Virus record (IMG/VR): IMGVR_UViG_3300035664_000034
Coordinates: 1-39,659 of that record
DNA length: 39,659 nucleotides
DNA from: a virus
Strand: one strand, 5' to 3'
Shown: one piece after another, positions 7,681 through 13,642 of the stretch
Numbering within the stretch: position 1 is the first letter of the stretch
Layout: each line of letters starts with the position of its first letter
Position numbers and translations under genes: made by a program
Notes under the pieces: model-generated
Databases searched by the model: none
The model's input: the letters and a program-made list of their open reading frames with translations, nothing else
What the model was told of the DNA's origin: nothing

Positions 7681-7827
7681 TCATGCGCGCGTTAGCCATT
7701 CTCTGATCCTCGCGGCCATCACTGCCCACCATGGCGGGACGGTTTCGGTGCGTTTGGCGGCCATCACTTGCCAGTATCTTTGCCAGTTGACCATGGGCCG
7801 GTCGTGTGTGTGGTCTCCGGTGGTCAT
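7681..7827 (-). CDS. 48-residue Trp-rich peptide with an internal duplication
   Basis: The ATG at 7827 has AGGAGG seven bases upstream and overlaps the TGA of the gene before it (ATGA, 7824-7827). The protein contains two similar segments, WQVMAAKR and WAVMAARI, each made by an in-frame copy of the GTGATGGCCGCC repeat, and five Trp residues in its last 35 positions. It may be a small amphipathic peptide. No family recognised. Confidence 0.55.
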   Translation of the reverse strand: MTTGDHTHDRPMVNWQRYWQVMAAKRTETVPPWWAVMAARIREWLTRA

Positions 7828-8003
7828 TGGGTGGCCTCCTGTATTGGCAGCATGAGTTGAGGCTCTGCCGCTTGGGTCCGTGCTATTTGGACAAGGTGCG
7901 CGTGTCTGATTAGGACGGCGGATAGATCCAAGGCGGCCCGGATGTCGTAGTCGCTGCGCTCGTTGAAGTGTGCGGCGGTTTGGTGGATTTCGGCGGCGGT
8001 CAT
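7824..8003 (-). CDS. Small helical protein of unknown function
   Basis: 59 residues starting MTAAEIHQTAAHFNERS. The start at 8003 is chosen because its ATG overlaps the upstream TGA (ATGA, 8000-8003), and its own TGA overlaps the next ATG. It is therefore the middle member of a three-gene translationally coupled set. An in-frame ATG six codons upstream is possible. Mostly helical, no Cys, no membrane segment. Function unknown. Confidence 0.6.
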   Translation of the reverse strand: MTAAEIHQTAAHFNERSDYDIRAALDLSAVLIRHAHLVQIARTQAAEPQLMLPIQEATQ

Positions 8004-8578
8004 ATTGCCCCCGCTTTCCATCCGTCCTGTGCGCGTTCATAGACTTCGGGCGCCATTGATACGCTTTCGTCTATCTCCTCCGGTGTCATGGATTGCAGGA
8101 CATAGGCGGCCACAAGCGCGGAAAGCTGATTGTGGTCCCATTCCTCAACCGGCTTTTGCCAGCACTCGCCGTCCGGCTCGCTATCGTAGAACGATATGAA
8201 CCCGTCCCCGCTCTTGAACCATTCGCGCAACACCTTGGCAAAGTGTTCCGTGTGTCGCGCTGGCTCGATCCGGTGAACCTCCGACAATGGAACCAGCGCG
8301 AAAGCGCGGTCTGTCGTGAAGTTGTATTCTTTGGGGCTGTTCAATTCCTCAAAGCGCAACCGGATTCCGGTTGTCTTGGCGAATTGCTCAACCCATGCCG
8401 CCGTCATTTGCCCCATGGCTTCTTGCGCGTCATAGCCGTCCATCATTTCGGCGGTGTCTTTGCCGGCCGCCTCTGCTTCTTGCTCTATCTCGCTATCCAT
8501 CCAGTGATCTAGGATTGAGTTATAGAAGCCGGGGAACCATGGCAGGCTTACGCTTTTTTCGGTGTCTTGTGTTCTCAT
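8000..8578 (-). CDS. Acidic phage protein, unknown function
   Basis: 192 residues starting MRTQDTEKSVSLPWFPGFYNS, with CGGAGGCGCACACA before the ATG (8579-8592). The WFPGFYNSILDHW opening is followed by a run rich in Asp/Glu (SEIEQEAEAAGKDTAEMMDG), and the whole protein is acidic. Acidic early phage proteins include DNA mimics that block restriction or transcription, but nothing here proves that role. The stop is fused to the next start. I recognise a recurrent phage-protein look, not a function. Confidence 0.7.
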   Translation of the reverse strand: MRTQDTEKSVSLPWFPGFYNSILDHWMDSEIEQEAEAAGKDTAEMMDGYDAQEAMGQMTAAWVEQFAKTTGIRLRFEELNSPKEYNFTTDRAFALVPLSEVHRIEPARHTEHFAKVLREWFKSGDGFISFYDSEPDGECWQKPVEEWDHNQLSALVAAYVLQSMTPEEIDESVSMAPEVYERAQDGWKAGAI

Positions 8579-8592
8579 TGTGTGCGCCTCCG

Positions 8593-9021
8593 TTATGCGT
8601 GCGCGCGTGTCAGCGCGTAATCTTTCACGCCTAGAGCGTCAGCAATGGCGCACAAGGCTTCCTCAATGGCATTGCTGCCCACTCCGTCAATCGGGAACGC
8701 TAGGCGGATACCCGCGTTGCTGATCGCCTCTTGCGCTGCCGCGCTTGGCCGGTGATAGCCATAACCGCCCGCGCTGCCGCTTGCGTGTGCGTGTGTGCCG
8801 TCATGGTTGATCCACAAGCACGCGTAATTCATTTTGCCTGTTCCGTATAACCTCAACTCAACCGGAACGTGCGCGCGGCGGTCTGGCCGCTTGCTGTCCG
8901 TGTCCATGGTTATGACCTGCAAGACCTCAAGAAAGCATTTGCCCTCTTTGCGGTGGCTTGTGGTGAATTTGCAATGATAGTCCGCCGTTATTGTGGCGGA
9001 TTGCTTTTTATCCGTTGTCAT
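8593..9021 (-). CDS. Conserved hypothetical phage protein (GGYGYH motif)
   Basis: 142 residues starting MTTDKKQSATIT behind CACAAGGAGACACACACA (9022-9039). The centre carries ASGSAGGYGYHRPSAAAQEA and the C-terminus has GVGSNAIEEALCAIADALG. This pattern recurs in uncharacterised proteins of many tailed phages and prophages. It looks like a soluble alpha/beta protein. No catalytic residues can be named. Confidence 0.75.
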   Translation of the reverse strand: MTTDKKQSATITADYHCKFTTSHRKEGKCFLEVLQVITMDTDSKRPDRRAHVPVELRLYGTGKMNYACLWINHDGTHAHASGSAGGYGYHRPSAAAQEAISNAGIRLAFPIDGVGSNAIEEALCAIADALGVKDYALTRAHA

Positions 9022-9066
9022 TGTGTGTGTCTCCTTGTGTGTTTTTGTTAATGGTGGCCGGTTGGC

Positions 9067-9101
9067 ACACCGTTCCGCACCCGGCGAACCGGGAACGGTG
9101 T
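9067..9101. repeat. 10-bp perfect hairpin between leftward genes
   Basis: ACACCGTTCC (9067-9076) and GGAACGGTGT (9092-9101) pair perfectly around a 15-nt loop. It lies immediately downstream of the stop of the acidic gene at 9109-9624. Without a following T-run in the direction of transcription it is better called an attenuator or processing hairpin than a proven terminator. Confidence 0.4.
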
Positions 9102-9108
9102 CGGTGGG

Positions 9109-9624
9109 TCAGGCAATTTCGCCGTCTTCGGTGAACTCGTATTCGTTCACCGTAATCATTTCGTCCGCTACCTCGTCCGATAGCTGGTATTCCTCCTCTT
9201 TGCGGAGGGTTGAGAGGTATTCTTCCAGCAATGCCCGCAAGAACTCGCGGTCAATGTCCTCGCGCTCGTTTTCAAGCGCATAGGTGGCCAGCTCGCCGTC
9301 CTCGTCTTTCTCGGCGGTCGCCATGAACTCGGCCAGCGTCTTCTTGTAGGCGTTGGCCTCTGCCCAAGTTCCGCAGCGGTCGCCGTGTTCCGCAAGAATC
9401 TTGTCCGCCGTTTCTTCCGGTGTGCCGATAAAGTCGCCTTCAATCTCACAGCTTCGGCCGGTGTCAAAGCTGGTGATCTTCAAGCCGACTTGCAGCGCAT
9501 CTTCAAAGGTGCAACTCCACCAGTCATAATGTAGCGCGCCCTGCCTCCACCAATCCCGCGCGCGGTCTTTGGCTTTGTCGGATAACTCGTCAAATGTGTA
9601 GATGTTGATTGTCTCGGTTCGCAT
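9109..9624 (-). CDS. Highly acidic conserved phage protein
   Basis: 171 residues starting MRTETINIYTFDELSDKAKDR. The opening IYTFDELSDKAKDRARDWW, followed by an acidic C-terminus ending in NEYEFTEDGEIA, matches a common uncharacterised family in phage early regions, often listed as unknown or antitoxin-like. Net charge is strongly negative, mainly in residues 105-171. The start follows CACAAAGAGACACAC (9625-9639). DNA mimicry against host defences is possible but not shown. Confidence 0.75.
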   Translation of the reverse strand: MRTETINIYTFDELSDKAKDRARDWWRQGALHYDWWSCTFEDALQVGLKITSFDTGRSCEIEGDFIGTPEETADKILAEHGDRCGTWAEANAYKKTLAEFMATAEKDEDGELATYALENEREDIDREFLRALLEEYLSTLRKEEEYQLSDEVADEMITVNEYEFTEDGEIA

Positions 9625-9662
9625 GTGTGTCTCTTTGTGTGTGTTTGTTTGTGTTTGTGTGC

Positions 9663-9743
9663 TTACAGTGCCAAGAGCAGGAAGCCCATGGCGAAGATGA
9701 GAAGGACGGCGAGAATTTCGCCGAGGGTTTCGAGGTGGTTCAT
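9663..9743 (-). CDS. 26-residue single-span membrane peptide
   Basis: The reading frame begins MNHLETLGEILAVLLIFA and ends at TAA 9663-9665. Residues 9-26 are almost wholly hydrophobic, so it should be a single-pass inner-membrane peptide. GGAGG sits nine bases before the ATG, within the last codons of the upstream gene, so the two are coupled. Function unknown; small membrane peptides in this position can be toxins, exclusion factors or regulators. Confidence 0.55.
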   Translation of the reverse strand: MNHLETLGEILAVLLIFAMGFLLLAL

Positions 9744-9744
9744 G

Positions 9745-9957
9745 TTAGGCGGCCTCCGTCTCTGCGATTGTGTTGGCTAGTGCGCTCAAGTAGTTTGCGG
9801 AATCGCCAAACCAGACTTGCCAACTATTCCACGGGATCTGATCGAGATTGACCCCCGCCATGATTGCGCGGTGGCGTAGCTCGCCCTCCCGTTTGTCGAA
9901 ATAGGCAATGCGCTGCGCGGCAGAATCCCCGCGCCCGTTCGTGTGTGTGTCTCTCAT
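9745..9957 (-). CDS. First gene of the leftward block, unknown
   Basis: 70 residues from ATG 9957, beginning MRDTHTNGRGDSAAQRIAYF. A GTG at 9987 could extend it by ten residues. The protein has a helical centre and a Trp-containing C-terminal half (IPWNSWQVWFGDSANYLSAL). It has no good Shine-Dalgarno; the first coding bases contain a GAGACACACAC copy of the cassette that elsewhere precedes starts. Promoter not identified with confidence. Function unknown. Confidence 0.5.
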   Translation of the reverse strand: MRDTHTNGRGDSAAQRIAYFDKREGELRHRAIMAGVNLDQIPWNSWQVWFGDSANYLSALANTIAETEAA

Positions 9958-10053
9958 AACGTGTGAAGAATCGTGCGGTTTGCACACAAGCGCAAGAAAA
10001 AAAGAGCGTAGTGGGTCAACTTTTTTCGTTTTACTCTGTAAAATTAACGAAGA

Positions 10054-10069
10054 TTAAACGGTCGTTTAA
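10054..10069. promoter_or_regulatory. Palindrome TTAAACG-GT-CGTTTAA
   Basis: Seven-base arms (10054-10060 and 10063-10069) separated by two bases form a perfect dyad. It overlaps the end of the ribbon-helix-helix gene (TAA at 10066-10068) and lies about 100 bp upstream of the first gene of the leftward block. It could be an operator for the neighbouring regulator or a short terminator. Confidence 0.4.
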
Positions 10070-10377
10070 GCCTTTCTCGGATACGCCACAGCTTTCCGGC
10101 CCGTTGACAAATGGCCGGTGCTCGGTTGCTCTACCGCCTCACGGACACGGCCGGACATGGCTCTCGCTTGGGCGAGAATCGCGTCCCGTTCTAGGCTACT
10201 CAGTAACCGATTCCCCGCCGCCGCGTAAAGCGCAAGGTAGATTGCTACCGCCTCCCTGATCGCGTCCGACATGCCTATGCCCTCAGATTGGCACAGCCGA
10301 TCAACGGCCGCGCGCATGTCCTCCGTTACTCTTGTATTCACGGCGATGTCATTCGCCTGCTTTGTCTGCTTTTTCAT
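10066..10377 (-). CDS. Ribbon-helix-helix (CopG/Arc-like) regulator
   Basis: 103 residues from ATG 10377, beginning MKKQTKQANDIAVNTRV. The segment VNTRVTEDMRAAVDRL, followed by GIGMSDAIREAVAIYL (about residues 13-46), fits the RHH fold: a beta strand for DNA contact and two helices for dimerisation. A basic, flexible tail follows. It faces the rightward helix-turn-helix gene across a 122-bp gap that contains the rightward promoter, so it is a good candidate for the lysogeny repressor in the absence of a CI-like protein. Earlier in-frame start candidates lack a ribosome-binding site. Confidence 0.75.
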   Translation of the reverse strand: MKKQTKQANDIAVNTRVTEDMRAAVDRLCQSEGIGMSDAIREAVAIYLALYAAAGNRLLSSLERDAILAQARAMSGRVREAVEQPSTGHLSTGRKAVAYPRKA

Positions 10378-10461
10378 AACGAGCAAACAAGAGCACACAC
10401 ACCGGACCCGCGCAAAGGAAATCGGCCTAGGTGTTCACCCCATATTGCCCAAGATTGACTG

Positions 10462-10490
10462 TTGACAAGTTGCACACATTCGCACAAGAT
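10462..10490 (+). promoter_or_regulatory. Predicted early rightward promoter
   Basis: A perfect TTGACA (10462-10467), a 17-bp spacer and CAAGAT (10485-10490). The spacer contains TTGCACACATTCG, shared with the promoters at 14374 and 23157. The GTG start of the next gene is nine bases past the -10, implying a very short or absent leader. It lies between the divergent regulator genes. Confidence 0.6.
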
Positions 10491-10499
10491 CGCCGCATC

Positions 10500-10703
10500 G
10501 TGATTGAATACCTTCGCCCCAAGGAAGTTTGCGAACGTCTAGGCATTGGCCGGACTACGTTCGTCAGGTGGGTCAACGCTGGCAAGATTCGCGTTTCCCG
10601 CCCTACGTTGCGCACTACCTACGTCAGCACGGCCGAGCTTGCGCGCTTCTACAACGCGAACGCGCAACCGATCCCCGGTGCGAACAACCGACAAGCCGCC
10701 TAG
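10500..10703 (+). CDS. AlpA/Xis-like helix-turn-helix protein
   Basis: 67 residues from the GTG at 10500, reading VIEYLRPKEVCERLGIG. YLRPKEVCERLGIGRTTF and WVNAGKIRV form a winged helix-turn-helix of the MerR/AlpA/excisionase type, used by phages as excisionase or Cro-like regulator. An ATG at 10431 in the same frame would place the start upstream of the promoter, so the GTG is preferred. It is the first rightward gene and its TAG abuts the next ATG (TAGATG). Either Xis or an antirepressor-like role fits. Confidence 0.7.
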   Translation: MIEYLRPKEVCERLGIGRTTFVRWVNAGKIRVSRPTLRTTYVSTAELARFYNANAQPIPGANNRQAA

Positions 10704-11483
10704 ATGCCTAAGACCGCCACAGGAAGACCGCGCAAGGTTGCCAAGGCGACAACGCCCAAGGCCAGCGAGCAACCGGCCGCCGTCCCCTCGCCTTCCGCCC
10801 CGCCTGTTGTCCGCGTCAATAATGGCTCCACCGGCCTTAATCTCCCCGAGGAGAAGCAGGAAGCAATCGCCCGCATGCATGCGGCCGGTGTTCCCGTTAC
10901 ACGGATCGCGGCAGAGGTTGGCGTCTCCTACCATTCCGTTGCCGGCCTGATCCGTAACCGGCCGGACCTGCTTGAAGCTGCCCGAGACATTACCTCTAAG
11001 AATTGGCGAACCCTCGCCGCCCTCGGGACCGCGCAGCTGGTGGACCGGCTGCCCGAGATGAAAGACCAAGCACTGAGCGTCCTTGCCGCTATCGCCACCG
11101 AGAAAGCGGAGCTTTTGTCGGGCGGTGCAACGTCTCGCGTTGAGATAGTGTCCGCGCCTAGTGCGGACGAATGGGGCGAAGTTGTTGAGGGTGTCATCAT
11201 TGAATCTTCCCCGGCAATGGGTAACACCGGCCAGACGCGCGCCACAAAAGCACACAAGCGCACACATTCGCCCACCCTAGAGGGTGCAAGCGGTGAACAA
11301 CCGTGTGTTTCCGAGTGTTCCGTCTCTGTAGATGCTGCCGGTGTGTCAGTTTTTGAGCCGGTAGAGGATCGCTTTTTGCCGCCGCCTCCCCCCACCGACA
11401 CCGGGGAGGGGGGGATTCGTCGTTCTACAAGACCATCATACCCAGATTCAACCGACGACGAAAAATTTTTCACTAAAAGCTAA
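10704..11483 (+). CDS. Helix-turn-helix DNA-binding protein, role unknown
   Basis: 259 residues. An Ala/Pro/Lys-rich N-terminal tail (1-45) precedes a resolvase-like helix-turn-helix (PVTRIAAEVGVSYHSVAGLIRNRPDL, about 65-90). A helical segment follows, then a long disordered Pro/Ser/Asp-rich C-terminus from about 190. It sits directly after the small HTH gene and probably shares its transcript. It may be an early regulator or a DNA-binding accessory replication factor. The DNA around 11250-11270 carries two GCACACA motifs like those in the promoters. Confidence 0.65.
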   Translation: MPKTATGRPRKVAKATTPKASEQPAAVPSPSAPPVVRVNNGSTGLNLPEEKQEAIARMHAAGVPVTRIAAEVGVSYHSVAGLIRNRPDLLEAARDITSKNWRTLAALGTAQLVDRLPEMKDQALSVLAAIATEKAELLSGGATSRVEIVSAPSADEWGEVVEGVIIESSPAMGNTGQTRATKAHKRTHSPTLEGASGEQPCVSECSVSVDAAGVSVFEPVEDRFLPPPPPTDTGEGGIRRSTRPSYPDSTDDEKFFTKS

Positions 11484-11522
11484 CCCCCACACCCATAAAC
11501 CCACCCGAATCCACCTGAATCC

Positions 11523-11963
11523 ATGAGCCAAGACCTATTAGCCAAGCTACGCCGCCTCGGCCGAAAGCTAGAACCTGCCAAGACTGTATCAGAATCTACT
11601 AACGAACAGCCCCCAGAGACCCCCGTAATTGCGCCAGAAGGCCCCTCAGAGGCATCGGATGTATTAACTGAGCACACGACCGCACCGGAAGTGAGCAAGT
11701 TCGATACGGTGGCCGGCTTTAAGAAGTTTGAGGAGTATTCGGCATCAGTGGCGGTGAAGGAGGCGGGGCGCGGCAAGAACGAGAACGCCAACCGCATGTG
11801 GATCAAGGTGGAGGACTACGCTGGCGACTGCCTCTGTGAAGTGCGCAATCGGCATAAGTGGCGTCCGCATGAGCGGCTTACGGTGATTTTCAGTGGGACG
11901 ATGGTTGGCCCGTGGCCGGTGTTCGCCCACAAGTTTGGGCCGAGGGATGCAAGGAGGAGCTAA
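11523..11963 (+). CDS. Unknown early protein
   Basis: 146 residues, starting MSQDLLAKLRRLGRKLEP. The first 60 residues are low-complexity (Pro/Glu/Thr-rich) and the second half is compact with a Trp/Cys-containing core (NRMWIKVEDYAGDCLCEVRNRHKWRP). The 39-bp leader is almost G-free and lacks a Shine-Dalgarno. It ends three bases before the initiator gene start and its last codons contain that gene's AGGAGG. No family recognised. Confidence 0.6.
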   Translation: MSQDLLAKLRRLGRKLEPAKTVSESTNEQPPETPVIAPEGPSEASDVLTEHTTAPEVSKFDTVAGFKKFEEYSASVAVKEAGRGKNENANRMWIKVEDYAGDCLCEVRNRHKWRPHERLTVIFSGTMVGPWPVFAHKFGPRDARRS

Positions 11964-11965
11964 CC

Positions 11966-12706
11966 ATGAGCGCCAAAGCAACCAACTGGGTGTGGGAGGA
12001 GAGCCAATCGACAGGGTCGGCGAGGCTGGTGCTGCTGGCCTTGGCGGATTGGGCCAATGAGAAGGGGATCTGTTTTGGCTCCTATCGGGGGTTGGCCAAG
12101 AAGACGCGTCTCAGTGTGGCGACGGTGACGCGGTCTTTGCGGGAGTTGGAGGCGGCTGGTGAGGTGAAGCAGCTTGAGCCGGGGGGCTTTGGAACGGCTG
12201 ATCCCCGCAAGCCTGCAAGTGATTGGCTTCTCCCAAAGGTGGCATGTGCTCAATCTGAGCATGTGCTCAATTTGAGCACATCATGTGCTCAATCTGAGCA
12301 CTCAACAATACTAAACAATATCTATCCTTCTTCTTCTAAGGCAGAAAAGAAAAAGACAAACGCAATACCATTCTCAAACCAATCCCTTAACCCACCCCCA
12401 ACGGAACTACGGGAAGTCAAAAGTGCCGCCCCGCGAGAAAGCGTTCTCGGAAAGGGCATGTCTGACGATGACTGGTTGGATCACCTTGCCGCCCTCCCCC
12501 AATACCGTGGGGTGAACGTCCGCGCGAAGTTCGAACATTTGCTGGCGTGGTGTTCGAACAAGGGGGAGACGGCCACCCGCCAGCGCTTGAAGGTCTGGCT
12601 GGACAAGGACGCCAAGCAGCAGCGCATGGCGCCCCCTGCCCCGAAGATTGTGAAGATCGTGCGGGATGACTTTTCGGAACTCATGCAGGAGCTGGCCACA
12701 GCATGA
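11966..12706 (+). CDS. Replication initiator, lambda O-like organisation
   Basis: 246 residues from ATG 11966 with GGAGG eight bases upstream. The N-terminal domain (about 1-85) is a winged helix-turn-helix of the phage replication-initiator type, with NWVWEESQSTGSARLVLLA and TRLSVATVTRSLRELEAAGE. The middle is hydrophilic linker and encodes the iteron repeats. The C-terminal domain (about 165-246) is helical and could contact the helicase. As in lambda O, initiator-binding repeats lie inside the gene, and a DnaB-type helicase gene lies 1.8 kb downstream. Confidence 0.8.
   Translation: MSAKATNWVWEESQSTGSARLVLLALADWANEKGICFGSYRGLAKKTRLSVATVTRSLRELEAAGEVKQLEPGGFGTADPRKPASDWLLPKVACAQSEHVLNLSTSCAQSEHSTILNNIYPSSSKAEKKKTNAIPFSNQSLNPPPTELREVKSAAPRESVLGKGMSDDDWLDHLAALPQYRGVNVRAKFEHLLAWCSNKGETATRQRLKVWLDKDAKQQRMAPPAPKIVKIVRDDFSELMQELATA
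12244..12365. other. ori: Putative replication origin: three iterons plus AT-rich tract
   Basis: Three copies of ATGTGCTCAATCTGAGCA start at 12244, 12261 and 12283. Each is itself a dyad (TGCTCA/TGAGCA). Immediately downstream, about 12303-12362, is an A/T- and A/G-rich tract (for example AACAATACTAAACAATATC) that contrasts with the GC-rich surroundings. Iterons next to an easily melted stretch inside the initiator gene is the design of ori-lambda. Confidence 0.75.
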
Positions 12707-13230
12707 GCAAGCCAATCTTATTTGCGCTTCAAGACGGCGAGCACTCGTCGGTCTCGGAATGCGGTGCCCCCGATTTTGCGCTTAGTCGCTCTGACGTTGG
12801 CGACATTGGAGAGCTTGCCTTTGAGATTGAGGCGCAAAAGCGCGGATGGCTCGTTGCGTCTTGTCGCGGAAAATGCCGAGACATTGACGCAATAGTTAAG
12901 CGCCCGAACCTGCTCCGTCCGGTTTCCGTCCAAGTCAAAACGGGGTGCCTAGATAGAAAAGCTGGCGGATACAAGATTACCAACGGAACGAACGGCAAAC
13001 TTTATTCTGCTCAGGCATACGACGTGTTGGCGGCGTATCTACCTGATCGTGACCAGTGGCTGTTCTACACAAGGGCCGAACTGGGCAATCGGATGAAGAC
13101 GAGCTATCTGCCGTCCGATCTTAGGGTAATCTCCCGAAAATCTTTCTACGGCGCCCATGGTGGCACCACGCCAGACCGCGACCCCGACAACTGGGAACTG
13201 CTCGATGAAGTCGCGCAGTCATTCAAATGA
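12703..13230 (+). CDS. PD-(D/E)XK nuclease-like protein
   Basis: 175 residues; the ATG overlaps the initiator stop (ATGA). The core shows GDIGELAFE (Glu37), DIDAIV (Asp60/Asp62) and VSVQVKTG (Gln77-Val-Lys79), matching the sequential acidic and Lys positions of the PD-(D/E)XK fold, as in homing or restriction-like endonucleases of the PDDEXK_2 type. It could process DNA in replication or recombination. Divalent-metal nuclease activity is expected from the family, not shown. Confidence 0.7.
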   Translation: MSKPILFALQDGEHSSVSECGAPDFALSRSDVGDIGELAFEIEAQKRGWLVASCRGKCRDIDAIVKRPNLLRPVSVQVKTGCLDRKAGGYKITNGTNGKLYSAQAYDVLAAYLPDRDQWLFYTRAELGNRMKTSYLPSDLRVISRKSFYGAHGGTTPDRDPDNWELLDEVAQSFK

Positions 13231-13436
13231 GCCGCGCCATTTGCAACATGTTCAAGGGGTGCAGCGGCAAGAAGGTCTTCTTACACCGCGAGGACGCCGA
13301 GCACGGCACCGGCATGCGCGTCTATCACTGCCCCTTTTGCGGCGGATGGCATCGCACCACCCCGGCGTGGATGCGGCACCGTGCGCTGCGCAAACAAAAA
13401 CGCCGAATCCAGCGGCGAATCTGGACAGACACATGA
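13227..13436 (+). CDS. Small zinc-binding phage protein
   Basis: 69 residues; start overlaps the upstream TGA. The sequence CNMFKGC near the N-terminus and YHCPFCGGWH in the middle supply Cys and His residues spaced for one zinc site, followed by a very basic C-terminus (HRALRKQKRRIQRRIW). Small zinc-ribbon proteins with a YxCPxCGGWH core are common in phages; their function is generally unknown. Nucleic-acid binding is likely. Confidence 0.7.
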   Translation: MSRAICNMFKGCSGKKVFLHREDAEHGTGMRVYHCPFCGGWHRTTPAWMRHRALRKQKRRIQRRIWTDT

Positions 13437-13642
13437 AAACAGAACCCACCCACACCGTAGGCCATGTCGGCTTCGGCACGAACTTCGGCGCCTACAACGA
13501 GATTGCGCTGGAAGACCGTGTCCGTGAGCTGATTCGCAGCAACAACCGGCTCATCCGCCTTGTCGGGCGATGCGTGAAGCCGAACAACGAGATCGCATCC
13601 GAGGCGCATGATGCCGTCGAGGAAGCGATGGCCATGCGATGA
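13433..13642 (+). CDS. Small unknown protein
   Basis: 69 residues starting MKTEPTHTVGHVGFGTN; the ATG is fused to the upstream TGA (ATGA, 13433-13436) and the stop to the next ATG. The second half is helical (EDRVRELIRSNNRLIRLVGR). A longer frame begins further upstream, but tight overlap coupling favours this start. Function unknown. Confidence 0.65.
   Translation: MKTEPTHTVGHVGFGTNFGAYNEIALEDRVRELIRSNNRLIRLVGRCVKPNNEIASEAHDAVEEAMAMR

Larger units (their letters stand above)
5832..7767 (-). repeat. Dispersed 12-bp repeat GTGATGGCCGCC, eight copies
   Basis: Read on the plus strand as GGCGGCCATCAC: exact at 5832, 6086, 6542, 7251 and 7756, and with one mismatch at 6788, 7607 and 7711. Copies sit at gene junctions or within short coding ends and are read in different ways: as stop-start overlap (5832, 6542), as start (6086), as untranslated spacer (6788, 7607), or as in-frame Val-Met-Ala-Ala (7251, 7711, 7756). 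Conservation regardless of frame points to a DNA- or RNA-level role. Confidence 0.75.
6760..9639 (-). promoter_or_regulatory. Repeated ribosome-binding cassette AAAGGAGACACACA
   Basis: Near-identical cassettes lie directly before the ATG of five leftward genes: 6760-6773, 7223-7237, 7584-7596, 9022-9039 and 9625-9639. A diverged copy (GGAGGCGCACACA) lies at 8579-8592. Each has the Shine-Dalgarno core GGAG or AGAG and an invariant ACACAC spacer. They resemble the start-associated sequences described in some actinobacteriophages. Confidence 0.7.

Noticed and set aside
5832-7767. CRISPR-like array
   Set aside because: The repeats are 12 bp, irregularly spaced by hundreds of bases and separated by coding genes.
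7286-7855. Rightward 189-residue frame across the leftward block
   Set aside because: It crosses several leftward genes that have strong ribosome-binding cassettes and has an Arg/His/Leu-rich shadow composition.
10104-10109. Rightward TTGACA as a promoter
   Set aside because: It lies inside the leftward RHH gene, no -10-like hexamer follows at 16-18 bp, and no rightward gene begins there.
10539-11267. Leftward 242-residue frame opposite the early HTH genes
   Set aside because: Gly/Arg-rich shadow of coding DNA whose plus strand has recognisable helix-turn-helix domains.
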